A stretch of DNA of 64,000 nt, taken from Gemmatimonadota bacterium. Its GTDB lineage: Bacteria; Gemmatimonadota; Gemmatimonadetes; Longimicrobiales; Gaopeijiaceae. Positions 33,022 through 42,460 of the stretch are shown in pieces; position 1 is the first letter of the stretch, and every line of letters begins with the position of its first letter. Both the position numbers and the translations under genes were made by a program. The notes under the pieces were generated by a model that saw nothing but the letters and a program-made list of their open reading frames with translations, was not told where the DNA came from and ran no database searches. The DNA lies in assembly GCA_022826565.1 (NCBI GenBank), contig JAJDUP010000012.1, positions 124,001-188,000 on the forward strand, in the 5' to 3' direction.

Positions 33022-34854
33022 TCACTCCACCTCCTCCATCTGCTGAATCACCAGCTTCACGCACTGTTCCGGAGACAGCTTCTCGGTGTCCAGGTGCACG
33101 TCCGGGTTCTCCGGTCGCTCATAGGGGCTGGACAAGCCGGTGAAGTTCCTGATCTCGCCATTCAATGCCCTGGCGTAGAGGCCCTTCGGGTCGCGCCTCG
33201 CGCACACCTCCACCGACGCGTCCACGAAGATCTCCATGAAGTCGCCCGGCTCGAAGAGACTGCGCGCGAACTCGCGCTCGGACCGAAAGGGACTGATGAA
33301 GGAGGCGATCACGATCAGCCCTGCATCCACCATGAGGCGCGCCACTTCCGCCACGCGCCTGATGTTCTCGACACGGTCGGCTTCGGTGAAGCCCAGGTCG
33401 CGATTCAGGCCGTGCCGCAGGTTGTCGCCGTCGAGCAGGTAGGTGTGGCGGCCGCCGGTCACGAGGCGCCGTTCGAGCAGGTTTGCAACGGTGGACTTGC
33501 CCGACGCGGAAAGACCGGTGAGCCACAGGCAGCGTGCTTGTTGGCGTTTCATCTGGGCACGGACCGCGCGGTCGATGTCGAAGGCCTGCCACGACAGGTT
33601 GGCCGCGCGCATGAGCGGAAAGGTGATCGTGCCCGCCCCGGCGGTGGCGTTGGTCGCACGGTCGATCAGGATGAAACCGCCCAGAGCACGGGACTCGTCG
33701 AAGGGAGCGAAGGGGACGGGACGGGTGGTCGCGAGGTTGATCACCCCGAGGTCGTTGCGTTCGAGGTTCGCGGCGGCGAGTTCCGCTCCGTCCGAGACGC
33801 CGACCCGGTGGCGGATGCGTGTCACCGTAGCGCCCAGCTCCTGGGTGTGCAATTTCATCCGGTAGGGGCGGCCCACGGTGAGCGGTTCATCTCCCATCCA
33901 CACGATCCGCGCCTGGAACTGGTCCGCTACTTCCAGGGGCTCCCCGGCGGCCACGATGACATCGCCGCGGGAAACGTCGACCTGCGGCTGCAGGGTGAGG
34001 GTGACCGAGTCGCCCCGGGCGGCCTGTTGACGCTCGCCCCCCCAGACCACGATCGATTCCACCTCGGCGGGGGTTCCCGCAGGCGAGACGAGGACCTGGT
34101 CACCCGGCGACACCGTTCCTGCCGCAACGCGTCCGCAGTATCCGCGGAAATCCGGGTTGGGGCGGTTGACGTACTGGACGGGCATGCGGAAGGGTTGGCG
34201 GTCGGCGGGCCGCTCGGCATCGACAGTCTCCAGGTGTTCCAGGAGGGTCGGGCCATCGTACCAGGTCGAAGCAGAGCCGCGACGGGTCAGGTTGTCGCCG
34301 GTCAGCGCGGAAACGGGGATGGCCTGCACCTTCGTCACGCCGATTCCGGCCACTTCGGCCCGGTACTGCGCGGCGATCGACTCGAATCTGTCGCGGTCCC
34401 AATCCACCAGGTCCATCTTGTTCACGGCGAGCACGATGTGCCTGACGCCCAACATGGCGACGATGCGGGTGTGCCGCGCCGTCTGCGGCAGGATGCCCTT
34501 GCGCGCGTCCGTCATGACCACGGCGAGGTGCGCGGTCGAAGCGCCGGTCGCCATGTTGCACGTGTACTGCTCGTGGCCGGGCGCGTCGGCTACGATGAAG
34601 CGGCGGCGCGGCGTTTCGAATGCGCGGTAGGCGACGTCGATGGTGATGCCCTGCTCTCGCTCGTCCAGCAGCCCGTCGACGAGGAGGGCGAGGTCGGCCG
34701 CGTCGCCCCGGGTGCCGTAGCGTCGGGAGTCCTCGGCGACCCGCTCCATTTCGTCGGCAAACACCTGGCGGGTGTCCTGGAGGATGCGGCCGAGCAGCGT
34801 GCTCTTTCCGTCGTCCACGCTGCCGCACAGGACGAATCGCAGGGTCGGTGACAT
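33022..34854 (-). CDS. cysNC: Fused sulfate adenylyltransferase large subunit and APS kinase (CysN-CysC)
   Basis: A 610-residue bifunctional enzyme. Residues 1-430 are CysN: a GTPase domain with GSVDDGKST at 11-19, DAPGHE, NKMD, followed by EF-Tu-like beta-barrel domains. Residues from about 440 are APS kinase with the P-loop GLSASGKST at 447-455 and FISPFRSER. CysN with CysD makes adenosine 5'-phosphosulfate from ATP and sulfate, driven by GTP, and CysC phosphorylates it to PAPS. The ATG overlaps the cysD stop (TGATG). PAPS serves assimilation or sulfotransferases; no reductase is seen in this window. Confidence 0.93.
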   Translation of the reverse strand: MSPTLRFVLCGSVDDGKSTLLGRILQDTRQVFADEMERVAEDSRRYGTRGDAADLALLVDGLLDEREQGITIDVAYRAFETPRRRFIVADAPGHEQYTCNMATGASTAHLAVVMTDARKGILPQTARHTRIVAMLGVRHIVLAVNKMDLVDWDRDRFESIAAQYRAEVAGIGVTKVQAIPVSALTGDNLTRRGSASTWYDGPTLLEHLETVDAERPADRQPFRMPVQYVNRPNPDFRGYCGRVAAGTVSPGDQVLVSPAGTPAEVESIVVWGGERQQAARGDSVTLTLQPQVDVSRGDVIVAAGEPLEVADQFQARIVWMGDEPLTVGRPYRMKLHTQELGATVTRIRHRVGVSDGAELAAANLERNDLGVINLATTRPVPFAPFDESRALGGFILIDRATNATAGAGTITFPLMRAANLSWQAFDIDRAVRAQMKRQQARCLWLTGLSASGKSTVANLLERRLVTGGRHTYLLDGDNLRHGLNRDLGFTEADRVENIRRVAEVARLMVDAGLIVIASFISPFRSEREFARSLFEPGDFMEIFVDASVEVCARRDPKGLYARALNGEIRNFTGLSSPYERPENPDVHLDTEKLSPEQCVKLVIQQMEEVE

Positions 34855-35756
34855 CAGAAGTAGCCCTCCCTCTTCTTGCGCTCCATCGACGCTTCGTCGT
34901 CGTGGTCGATGAGGCGGCCCTCGCGCTCCGAGTGGTCGGTGGCAATGGTCTCGGCGATGATCGCGGCGAGCGTGGCCGCGTCGCTCTCGATGGCGGCGGT
35001 GAGAGGATAGCACCCCAGCGTGCGGAAGCGGACGCGTCGCATCCGGGGCGTCTCGCCCGGCTCCAGCGGCATGCGGTCGTCATCCACCATGATCCAAAGG
35101 CCGTCGCGCTTCACTACCGGACGCGCCGCGGCGTAGTACAGCGGCACGATCGGAATCTCCTCGGCGGCGATGTAACGCCAGACGTCGGCCTCGGTCCAGT
35201 TCGAGAGAGGGGAGACCCGGAGCGATTCACCGGTCTGCAGGTGCGTGTTGTAGAGGTTCCACGGCTCGGGCCGCTGCGCCTTCGGATCCCACTGGTGGGT
35301 GGGGCTCCGTAGCGAGAAGACCCGCTCCTTGGCGCGCGACTTCTCTTCGTCGCGGCGCGCGCCCACGAAGACGATGTCGTAGCCGCCCCCGTCGAGGGCC
35401 TGGCGCAGCGCGACGGTCTTCATCGCCTCGGTGAAGCAGGCGGACCCGTGGGTGAAGGGGGTGATGCCCGCGTCCACGCCCTCCCGATTGGTGTGGACGA
35501 TGAGCTTCACGCCCGCCTCGGCCGCGACCCGGTCCCGGAAGGCGATCATTTCGCGGAACTTCCAGGTGGTGTCGACGTGCAGCAGAGGCATGGGCGGCGG
35601 AGCAGGCCAGAAGGCCTTCCGGGCCAGGTGCAGGAGAACCGACGAGTCTTTCCCGATGGAATAGAGCATCACCGGCCGGGCTGCCGCGGCGATCCCCTCG
35701 CGCATGATCTCGATGGCCTCGGATTCGAGGGCCGAGAGCCAGGGATACCGCTTCAA
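34854..35756 (-). CDS. cysD: Sulfate adenylyltransferase subunit 2 (CysD)
   Basis: A 300-residue ATP-pyrophosphatase-fold protein. [21 protein letters not shown] is the SGGKDS-type ATP-binding motif, followed by [18 protein letters not shown] and the C-terminal [14 protein letters not shown] and [10 protein letters not shown] segments that are family hallmarks. It forms the catalytic subunit with CysN. The start is TTG 35756 as judged from family length; the ribosome-binding site is not obvious, so translation could be coupled to the STAS gene upstream, which ends 70 bases earlier. Confidence 0.92.
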   Translation of the reverse strand: MKRYPWLSALESEAIEIMREGIAAAARPVMLYSIGKDSSVLLHLARKAFWPAPPPMPLLHVDTTWKFREMIAFRDRVAAEAGVKLIVHTNREGVDAGITPFTHGSACFTEAMKTVALRQALDGGGYDIVFVGARRDEEKSRAKERVFSLRSPTHQWDPKAQRPEPWNLYNTHLQTGESLRVSPLSNWTEADVWRYIAAEEIPIVPLYYAAARPVVKRDGLWIMVDDDRMPLEPGETPRMRRVRFRTLGCYPLTAAIESDAATLAAIIAETIATDHSEREGRLIDHDDEASMERKKREGYF

Positions 35757-35826
35757 GGTAGAGCAGCCTTGCGGGTACGGGGGTCGGCGACCGATTCGAT
35801 GGCGGCAGCCGCCCAGGAGGGCAGGG

Positions 35827-36477
35827 TCAGGTGCTCCGTCCGAGCACGTCTTCGAGCGTTGCGGCAGCCTTGCGGAACATTTCTGCCAGGGCCTTCTTGC
35901 GACGCTCCTTCATGACCTCGACCTGCTGCCACAGGACAGCCTTGATCTCCGCATCCACCTTCGCCCGGAGGACGAACGGGATATCCTCGTTGTCGTATTC
36001 GTATTTCTCGATGGTGTATCCGGTGATGTCGGCGATGTTTTCGCTCACTACGGCGAAATTGATCGCATTGCGCATCGGGATTGGCGTTTCGCCGGCTTGC
36101 GTCGAGTAGACTGCGCCCACGCCGCCATCGGCCGCTCCACCGACCGCGTCGATGGCGTCCGCCCAAGTGGCATGGACCGGGATGACCTTGTCGAATCCGC
36201 TGGCCGAAACGACGGCGAGGATCGACTCCGAGAGGTTGCATAGGCCTACCGACTGGCCTGACCCTCGGAATCTCTTCGCCACGGTCAGCAGGACGCGAAG
36301 GCCGGCGCTGCTCATGTAGTACAGATGCCGACAATCGAGGACGAGAGCCTGTTCGTCCGCCTCTATCCCCTCGTCCAACGCCGATTGAAGAGCCGCACTG
36401 CTGCCGCTGTCCACACGGCCGGACACCGACGCCACCAGAACGCCGGCAGGACGACTCCAGCTGACTTGTATCGTCAT
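35827..36477 (-). CDS. STAS-domain protein with conserved helical tail (paralog A)
   Basis: A 216-residue protein. Residues 1-105 are a STAS domain (anti-anti-sigma factor-like) with [11 protein letters not shown] at 54-64; the Ser pair 56-57 includes the residue phosphorylated in SpoIIAA/RsbV-type regulators. The C-terminal half is an unfamiliar helical domain ([17 protein letters not shown], then [20 protein letters not shown]). The same domain follows the STAS domain at 45402-46064, so it is a shared module. The start at 36477 is preferred because GAGGG lies about seven bases upstream; 36483 is also possible. Directly upstream of cysD on the same strand. Confidence 0.8.
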   Translation of the reverse strand: MTIQVSWSRPAGVLVASVSGRVDSGSSAALQSALDEGIEADEQALVLDCRHLYYMSSAGLRVLLTVAKRFRGSGQSVGLCNLSESILAVVSASGFDKVIPVHATWADAIDAVGGAADGGVGAVYSTQAGETPIPMRNAINFAVVSENIADITGYTIEKYEYDNEDIPFVLRAKVDAEIKAVLWQQVEVMKERRKKALAEMFRKAAATLEDVLGRST

Positions 36478-36719
36478 TGTCATTCCCTCGTGATTTCAAG
36501 GTTCCGGGGTAAGGTCTCCGAAATACTGTCCGGCTCGCAGAGCGCTGTCAAACGGCTGCCCGAAACACTTTCCCCGGCCTGCTTCGGCGACGCGGAGGGC
36601 TCCCATCCCTGCGCCGCGCGGTTCGAGCAACGGGGAAGAGCGGGTCTGGCACGCCCGCGGTGCGGTGCTATCATCACAACGTCACGCGACGCGACCCCCC
36701 GAGCTCCAGGGCGAAATCC

Positions 36720-37976
36720 ATGAACAATGTGAATCGGCGACATTTTCTGAAGGCCAGTGCGATCGGGCTCTCGGCTCTTCCGGCAGCCCGCGGTCTCGCG
36801 GCTTCAACTCCCGGGGACGGGTCGGCCCCCCTGACCCGCACCCCCCCGCACCGCCTCGACGATCCGCTCGGGGTTCGCGCAAGCTTCCCCGTGACCGAGG
36901 AACTCGCCTATCTCAACACGGCTTCGGTCGGGCCGTTGTCGATCCCCGTGCGCGACGCCCTGCATGCCTACGCCGACGAAAAGATGCGGCGCCGCAACAC
37001 GTCCTCCGGGCGCGAGGCCATCGCGAGCGCCCGTTCCCGCTTCGCCAGGGTCTTCGGCACCGAAGAGGACGAAATCGCGTTCCTGTATGCGACGAGCGGC
37101 GCCGAGAACATCATCGCCAGCGCTCTCGACTGGCGCGCGGGCGACAACGTGGTGGTCGACGAACTCCATTTCGTGACCACCTTCGTCCTGTACCGGGAAC
37201 TCGAGCGCAGGCACGGAATCGCGCTGCGGATCATCCCCTCGCGCGAAGGCGTGGTCTCGGTCGACGACTTCGCCGAACACACCGATGACCGCACCCGCCT
37301 GATCAGCGTGGCCTGGGTGTCGAACCGCAACGGCTTCCGCTACGACCTGCCTCCCCTGGCCGACCTGGCGCACGCGCACGGGGCGTATCTCTACGCCGAC
37401 GCGATCCAGGCGTGGGGGACCTTCCCCACCAACCTGCACGACGAGAAGGTCGACTTCGCCTGCGGCAACGGCTACAAGTGGCTGCACGCGGACTTCGGGT
37501 GCGCGCCCTTCTATGTTCGCGCCGAGCACCTGGAGTGGATGACGGCCGACCGCCATGGCCACAGCCAGGTCGCCGAGACGCTCCCGGGCCACCGCTTCCG
37601 GCTGAAGACGAGCGCCGCAAAGCTCGAGTACGCCAATCCCGCCTATGGTCCGGTCAGCGCCATGGCCGCCGCGCTGGAGTTTCTCGAGGGCGTCGGCCCG
37701 GACCGCATCGCGGCGCATGTGCAGGGGCTGGCCGGCGAGCTGCGCACGGAAGCCGAGGCGCTCGGGATGCGGCTGTTCACGCCGCCAGGCAACCCGTCCG
37801 CAATCGTCAGCTTCCATCACGGCCTCGATCACGAGCGGCTGGCGCTGGCGCTCGAGGGCGAGGGGGTGGCGGTCACCTTCCAGGAGGACGGCGCGCTGTT
37901 GCGGGCAGCGGTGGGGATGTTCAACAACCGGAGTGATGTCGACCGGCTGCTCGGGGTGCTGGCGGGGATGGTCTGA
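36720..37976 (+). CDS. Class V aminotransferase, Tat exported
   Basis: A 418-residue PLP enzyme of the cysteine desulfurase/selenocysteine lyase class. Residues 6-12 are RRHFLKA, a twin-arginine signal. The cofactor Lys is K253 in CGNGYKWLHAD, with YADAIQAWG at 225-233 giving the PLP-binding Asp227. Substrate-binding segments and a GMFNNRSDVDRLL end are normal. Export of a PLP enzyme is uncommon but recurs in this kind of genome. Substrate unknown; reactions of the class include transamination, desulfuration and decarboxylation. The next plus-strand gene starts 105 bases later. Confidence 0.85.
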   Translation: MNNVNRRHFLKASAIGLSALPAARGLAASTPGDGSAPLTRTPPHRLDDPLGVRASFPVTEELAYLNTASVGPLSIPVRDALHAYADEKMRRRNTSSGREAIASARSRFARVFGTEEDEIAFLYATSGAENIIASALDWRAGDNVVVDELHFVTTFVLYRELERRHGIALRIIPSREGVVSVDDFAEHTDDRTRLISVAWVSNRNGFRYDLPPLADLAHAHGAYLYADAIQAWGTFPTNLHDEKVDFACGNGYKWLHADFGCAPFYVRAEHLEWMTADRHGHSQVAETLPGHRFRLKTSAAKLEYANPAYGPVSAMAAALEFLEGVGPDRIAAHVQGLAGELRTEAEALGMRLFTPPGNPSAIVSFHHGLDHERLALALEGEGVAVTFQEDGALLRAAVGMFNNRSDVDRLLGVLAGMV

Positions 37977-38081
37977 ACCGGACCGTCGCCCGGCGGCTGC
38001 AAGTTGCCCGCCGCGGGCGCGCCGTCCAAGATGGGTATCGGTGAAGACGCCTGCCATGTGAGCCTGGGCCGGAGGCGACCT

Positions 38082-39233
38082 GTGGATCGTAGAACGCTGC
38101 TGAAGATCGGCGGAATGAGCCTGATCGGAAGCGGATTGGGAGCGTGCTCGGTACGTTCCTGGTCCACGGACCGGCGCGCCCCGCTGCTGACGCCCGTGCG
38201 GGCGGAGTGGGACCGCATCATCCGCACCACCGTGGGGCTGCGACCGCACCGCCCTGCCGGTTTCCTGCTGCGCGCCGACCGGCTCGACGACACCACGGTG
38301 ATCCACAACTACGGTCACGGCGGGGCGGGCATGTCGATCTCGTGGGGCACGGGGCAGATGGCCGCCGAGATGGCTCTCGATCACCCCAGCCGAACTGCGG
38401 CGGTGATTGGATGCGGGGTCGCGGGGCTCACCTCCGCGCGTGAGCTCCAGCGGCGTGGCTTCGATGTCACCATCTACGCCATGACGGTGCCCCCGAACAC
38501 GACATCCAACATGTCGCTGGCAGGTTTCACTCCAACGTCGGGGCTCGTCGACGACGACTTGCGGACCCCGGCGTGGGACGCGCAATTCCGCGAAGCTGCG
38601 GACATCTCGTACCGCCAGTTGCAGCTCCTGGTGGGGCGGGGATACGGGGTGTCGTGGATCAGGAGCTACGCGCTGAGCGACAACGAGCCCCGCGCCCGGC
38701 AGAGCGAGGAGGAACCGGAGCGCGCTCCGCTGCTTCCGGCGCACCTGCGCACCGGAAGGACACGCCTCGGCCCCGGAGAGCACCCCTTTCCGACCCGCTA
38801 CGCGACCCGGCGCACCCAGCTGCGCATCGAGCCCACGGTCTATCTCGAGGCTCTCGTCGGCGACTTCATCGACTTCGGCGGGAGCATCGTCATTCGCAAG
38901 TTCACCGAGCCGCGAGAGTTGGCGGCGCTGGACGAATCCCTCGTGATCAACTGCACGGGCCTGGGAGCCCGCGACCTCTTCGGAGACACCGATCTGATTC
39001 CCGTGAAGGGGCAGCTGACCGTGCTGGTGCCGCAGCCGGAAGTGGACTACGGAACCTTCGGGGGACCCGGGCCATCCCGGGGCGGACTCGGCATCCACAT
39101 GCAACCCCGGAGCGACGGGATCGTGCTGGGAGGCACCGCCGAACGTGGAGAGTGGTCGCTGGAGCCCGACCCGGAGGCCATCGAGCGTATCGTGACCGGA
39201 CACCAGGCGGTCTTTTCGGCGATGCGTTTCTGA
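38082..39233 (+). CDS. D-amino-acid-oxidase-like FAD enzyme, circularly permuted
   Basis: A 383-residue flavoprotein with a Tat-like start (VDRRTLLKIGG) and a lipobox-like AC near residue 21. GTG 38082 has GGAGG at 38071-38075 upstream. The family's usually C-terminal block, VGLRPHRP at 51-58 and IHNYGHGGAGMSISWG at 74-89, comes first; the dinucleotide-binding motif AAVIGCGVAGLTSARELQRRG follows at 106-126; and the chain stops at a point corresponding to the middle of the usual C-terminal domain. The order is thus rotated relative to canonical D-amino-acid oxidase. Oxidative deamination of D-amino acids is expected if the fold closes normally. A deacylase for N-acyl-D-amino acids lies at 53519. 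Confidence 0.78.
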   Translation: MDRRTLLKIGGMSLIGSGLGACSVRSWSTDRRAPLLTPVRAEWDRIIRTTVGLRPHRPAGFLLRADRLDDTTVIHNYGHGGAGMSISWGTGQMAAEMALDHPSRTAAVIGCGVAGLTSARELQRRGFDVTIYAMTVPPNTTSNMSLAGFTPTSGLVDDDLRTPAWDAQFREAADISYRQLQLLVGRGYGVSWIRSYALSDNEPRARQSEEEPERAPLLPAHLRTGRTRLGPGEHPFPTRYATRRTQLRIEPTVYLEALVGDFIDFGGSIVIRKFTEPRELAALDESLVINCTGLGARDLFGDTDLIPVKGQLTVLVPQPEVDYGTFGGPGPSRGGLGIHMQPRSDGIVLGGTAERGEWSLEPDPEAIERIVTGHQAVFSAMRF

Positions 39234-39595
39234 GCCGGCGGGACATCACGCGGACGCATCCTGCATGCGGCTCAGGCCGAGCTTGATTTCGCAAGCCGCA
39301 GACGCAGTCGGACGATTCGGCCGACCCTGGTGTGGCGTGTGACGTCATCGGGTGGAACGGCCGGCTCACAGACACGATTTCAACGTTTGCGGAAACATGT
39401 TTTCAATGAGATTGCAGACATGATTTCAATGTTCCTGGAGACGAACATTCGGCAAAGGGATGCTGGCGCGAGGGTGCGCGATCGCCACGGCCAGCGTGGG
39501 AGCGCCGCCGTCCGAATGCACTGGGACCTGTTGCACCGACTGCGTGCCGCTCCCGGTGCTCGCGCGGGCTCATCCACGGCTTGCTAACTTCCGGC
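39234..39595. other. 362-base intergenic region with tandem repeats
   Basis: No gene is recognisable between the flavoprotein stop and the GcvT-like gene. The only structured sequence is the three-copy 23-nt repeat at 39372-39440. The rest is ordinary high-GC sequence with no convincing promoter that I can see. Confidence 0.5.
39372..39440. repeat. Three tandem 23-nt degenerate repeats
   Basis: Three units start at 39372, 39395 and 39418, exactly 23 bases apart, each beginning ACACGATTTCAACG, ACATGTTTTCAATG or ACATGATTTCAATG. Copies 2 and 3 and copies 1 and 3 share 17 of 23 positions. They are AT-rich in an otherwise GC-rich region, about 150 bases before the GcvT-like gene. They may be binding sites for a regulator or the residue of a promoter of a lost gene. 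Confidence 0.55.
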
Positions 39596-40789
39596 ATGCT
39601 CCTCGAGACCCCCTTCCACCCCCGTACCGCCCCCCTCTGCCGCAGCCGCCGCTGGCGCAACTGGTCGGGGTACGCCAGCGCGCTCACCTACGAGCCCGGC
39701 CACGAGTACGAGTACTACGCGGTGCGGAGCGGCGCCGGGCTGTTCGACATCTCGCCGCTGCGGAAGTACGAGATCGCGGGCACGGACGCGGCGGCGCTGG
39801 TGGACCGGGTGGTGACGCGCAGTGCGTTCGACTGTCCCGTGGGGATGGTGCTCTACACGCCCTGGTGCGACGAGGCGGGAAAGATGATCGACGACGGGAC
39901 GGTGCAGCGTCTGGGAGCGGACACCTTTCGCGTGACCTCGGCGGATCCGTGTCTGCGCTGGCTCCAGGACTGCGCGCTGGGGATGGACGCCGCCGTGCGC
40001 GACGTCACGCGCGAGCTGGCCGCGCTGGCGCTGCAGGGTCCCACATCGCGGGAGATTCTGGAGCGGGTGGTGACGGGCGCCGACGTTGCCGCGCTGCCTT
40101 TTTTCGGGCTGACCGGGGGGAGCATCGGCGTGGCCCCGGTGACCGTCACGCGCACGGGCTACACGGGGGATCTGGGGTACGAGATCTGGGTGCGCCCCGA
40201 AAATGCGGTGGGGGTCTGGGATGCGCTCGCCGAGGTGGGCCGCGGCTACGGGCTCGCGCCGGCGGGCCTCGACGCGCTCGACGTGGCGCGCATCGAGGCC
40301 GGGCTGCTGCTCAAGGACGTGGACTACGTCTCGACGTGGACGGCACTGATCGAATCGCGCAAGTCGTCGCCGTACGAGGCGGGGCTGGGGTGGGCGGTGC
40401 AGCCGCGGCCGGGGCGGGATTTCGTGGGGAGCCGGGCGCTGGCGCGGGAGGCGGCCGCGCCGTCGGAGTGGGGGTTTGCCGGGCTCGAGGTCGAGTGGCC
40501 GCACATCGAGAAGCGCTTCGCGGCGGTCGGGCTGCCGCCGCTGGTGGCCGGACGCGCGTCGCGCGAGGCGGTCCCGATCTACGCCGGTGGCAAGCAGGTG
40601 GGGTACGTCACCAGCTCCACCTTCTCGCCGATCCTGAAGAAGTACATCGCGCTCGCCACGGTCCGGCGGGAGTTCGCGCGGCCGGGCCATCGCGTCAAGT
40701 TCGAGCTGACGGTGGAGTTCGTGCGTCACACGGTGCCGGCGCGGGTGGTCAGGACACCGTTCTTCGACCCGGTGCGCAAGCGGCGTTGA
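39596..40789 (+). CDS. GcvT-family folate-dependent aminomethyltransferase
   Basis: A 397-residue GcvT-type protein. GLFDISPLRKYEIAGTDA near the N-terminus, ALQGPTSREIL, TRTGYTGDLGYEIWV and the C-terminal VGYVTSSTFSPILKKYIALATV are conserved blocks that bind tetrahydrofolate. Relatives include glycine-cleavage T protein, DMSP demethylase and sarcosine or dimethylglycine dehydrogenase domains. It is first in a four-gene run with two flavoproteins and a DmdA-like gene. ATG 39596 is used; a TTG at 39581 is possible. Confidence 0.82.
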   Translation: MLLETPFHPRTAPLCRSRRWRNWSGYASALTYEPGHEYEYYAVRSGAGLFDISPLRKYEIAGTDAAALVDRVVTRSAFDCPVGMVLYTPWCDEAGKMIDDGTVQRLGADTFRVTSADPCLRWLQDCALGMDAAVRDVTRELAALALQGPTSREILERVVTGADVAALPFFGLTGGSIGVAPVTVTRTGYTGDLGYEIWVRPENAVGVWDALAEVGRGYGLAPAGLDALDVARIEAGLLLKDVDYVSTWTALIESRKSSPYEAGLGWAVQPRPGRDFVGSRALAREAAAPSEWGFAGLEVEWPHIEKRFAAVGLPPLVAGRASREAVPIYAGGKQVGYVTSSTFSPILKKYIALATVRREFARPGHRVKFELTVEFVRHTVPARVVRTPFFDPVRKRR

Positions 40790-40821
40790 AGTCATGAACG
40801 GCTGTCACGCGAGCGCCCGGC

Positions 40822-40839
40822 TTGTGAAACTCTTCACAA
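40822..40839. promoter_or_regulatory. CRP/FNR-like palindrome before the flavoprotein gene
   Basis: TTGTGAAACTCTTCACAA is a perfect palindrome with TGTGA and TCACA half-sites separated by six bases, the spacing bound by CRP/FNR-family regulators. It lies 16 bases before ATG 40856, so binding would block initiation or repress. No CRP-like gene is in this window. Confidence 0.4.
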
Positions 40840-40855
40840 AGAGGCGCTGGTCACG

Positions 40856-42460
40856 ATGACCAGGCGATACGACGTCATCGTCATCGGCGGCGGTCACAAC
40901 GGCCTGGTCCACGCCGCCTACCTCGCGCGCGCCGGCCTCGACGTATGCGTCCTGGAGGCTCGCCCGCTCGTCGGCGGCGCCACGGTCACCGAGGAGATCT
41001 TCCCCGGCTTCAGGTACAGCGTGTTTTCCTACGTCGTCAGCCTGATGCGCCCCGATATCATCCGTGAGCTGGACCTGCCCCGCCACGGGCTGGCCATCCT
41101 GCCGCTCGAGAGCACCCTCACCCCCCTGCCGGACGGCGACCGCCTCTACCGCGACGCCGACCACCACCGCACCTGGCGCGAGATTTCCCGCTTCTCGATC
41201 CGCGACGCCGAGGCCTACGACGACTACGGCCGCTCGCTCTTCTACATGGCGCGGGCCGTGAAGTACCTGCTCGACATCGTCCCCCCCGACCCCGCCAGCC
41301 TCGCTCCCGGCGACATCTCCGGCATGCTCCGCCTGGGGCGCCATTTTCTGGATCTCGAGCCCGACCAGCTCCACCTCCTCGCCAAGCTGATGACCATGAG
41401 CTCGGCCGACTTCCTCGAGGAGTGGTTCGAGACCGACGTGCTGAAAGCCACGCTGTCGGCGAGCGGGATCATCGGCACCTTCCTCGGGCCGCGCTCGCCG
41501 GGGACCGCCTACGTGCTGCTTCACCACTACATGGGCGAGATCGACGGGCACTTCCGGGCGTGGGGCTTCGCGAAGGGCGGCACCGGGGCCGTGGCGCAGG
41601 CGATCGCGTCCGCCGCGCGCGAGGCGGGGGCCGAGATCCGCACGGACGCGCCGGTCGCACGGGTGCTGGTGCAGAACGGGCGGACGACCGGGGTGGCCCT
41701 CGCCAACGGGGACGAACTGCGCGCGAAGGTGGTCTCGTCCAGCCTCGATCCGCACCGCACCTTCCTCGATCTGGTCGCCGACGGTGAACTTCCCGACGAG
41801 GTCGTGCAAGGCATGCGCGGCTACCGCTTCCGCGGCTCCTCCGGCAAGGTGAACCTCGCCCTCGACGCGGCCCCGGACTTCAGCAGCATGCCCGGCCACG
41901 GCCCCCATCTGCGCGGCGCAGTCTCGATCAGCCCCTCGATCGACTACCTGGAACGCGCCTACGACGACGCCAAGTACGGGGATTTCTCGCGCGAACCGTA
42001 CATCGACATCGTCATCCCCTCGGCGATCGATCCGGGGATGGCGCCGCCGGGCAAGCACGTCATGTCGTGCTTCGTCCAGTACGCGCCCTATGAGCTGCGC
42101 GAGGGCACCTGGGACGAGAAGCGCGAGGCTTTCGGCGACACGGTGATCGACACGCTGGCCCGGTACATCCCCAACCTGATGGACATCATCCTGCACAGTC
42201 AGGTGGTCACGCCGCTCGACATCGAGCGCACCACGGGGCTGTCGCAGGGCAACATCTTCCAGGGTGAACTGACGCCGTCGCAGCTGTTCTTCCTGCGGCC
42301 CATCGCGGGTTACGCCAGGTACCGGACGCCGGTGCGAGGATACTACCAGTGCGGGTCGGGGACGCACCCGGGCGGGGGGATCATGGGGGCACCGGGGAAG
42401 CTGGCTGCGGGGGTGGTGATGAAGGATCTGGGTCGGGGGAAGGGGAGGAGGGGGCGGTGA
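40856..42460 (+). CDS. Phytoene-desaturase-like NAD(P)/FAD-dependent oxidoreductase (first copy)
   Basis: A 534-residue flavoprotein. DVIVIGGGHNGLVHAAYLARAGLDV near residues 6-30 is the FAD-binding Rossmann motif and GFAKGGTGAVAQAI is typical of the carotenoid-desaturase-like superfamily. YYQCGSGTHPGGGIMGAPGKLAA at the end binds the flavin pyrophosphate. The function of this branch is usually unknown. It is followed by a paralog at 42457 with GTGA overlap, so the pair arose by duplication and is translationally coupled. Between two folate-dependent methyltransferases, an amine- or sulfide-oxidising role is a reasonable inference. Confidence 0.85.
   Translation: MTRRYDVIVIGGGHNGLVHAAYLARAGLDVCVLEARPLVGGATVTEEIFPGFRYSVFSYVVSLMRPDIIRELDLPRHGLAILPLESTLTPLPDGDRLYRDADHHRTWREISRFSIRDAEAYDDYGRSLFYMARAVKYLLDIVPPDPASLAPGDISGMLRLGRHFLDLEPDQLHLLAKLMTMSSADFLEEWFETDVLKATLSASGIIGTFLGPRSPGTAYVLLHHYMGEIDGHFRAWGFAKGGTGAVAQAIASAAREAGAEIRTDAPVARVLVQNGRTTGVALANGDELRAKVVSSSLDPHRTFLDLVADGELPDEVVQGMRGYRFRGSSGKVNLALDAAPDFSSMPGHGPHLRGAVSISPSIDYLERAYDDAKYGDFSREPYIDIVIPSAIDPGMAPPGKHVMSCFVQYAPYELREGTWDEKREAFGDTVIDTLARYIPNLMDIILHSQVVTPLDIERTTGLSQGNIFQGELTPSQLFFLRPIAGYARYRTPVRGYYQCGSGTHPGGGIMGAPGKLAAGVVMKDLGRGKGRRGR

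Noticed and set aside
33004-34851. 615-codon plus-strand open frame opposite cysNC
   Set aside because: It is opposite to a well-recognised CysN-CysC enzyme and has no domain; a shadow of GC-rich codons.
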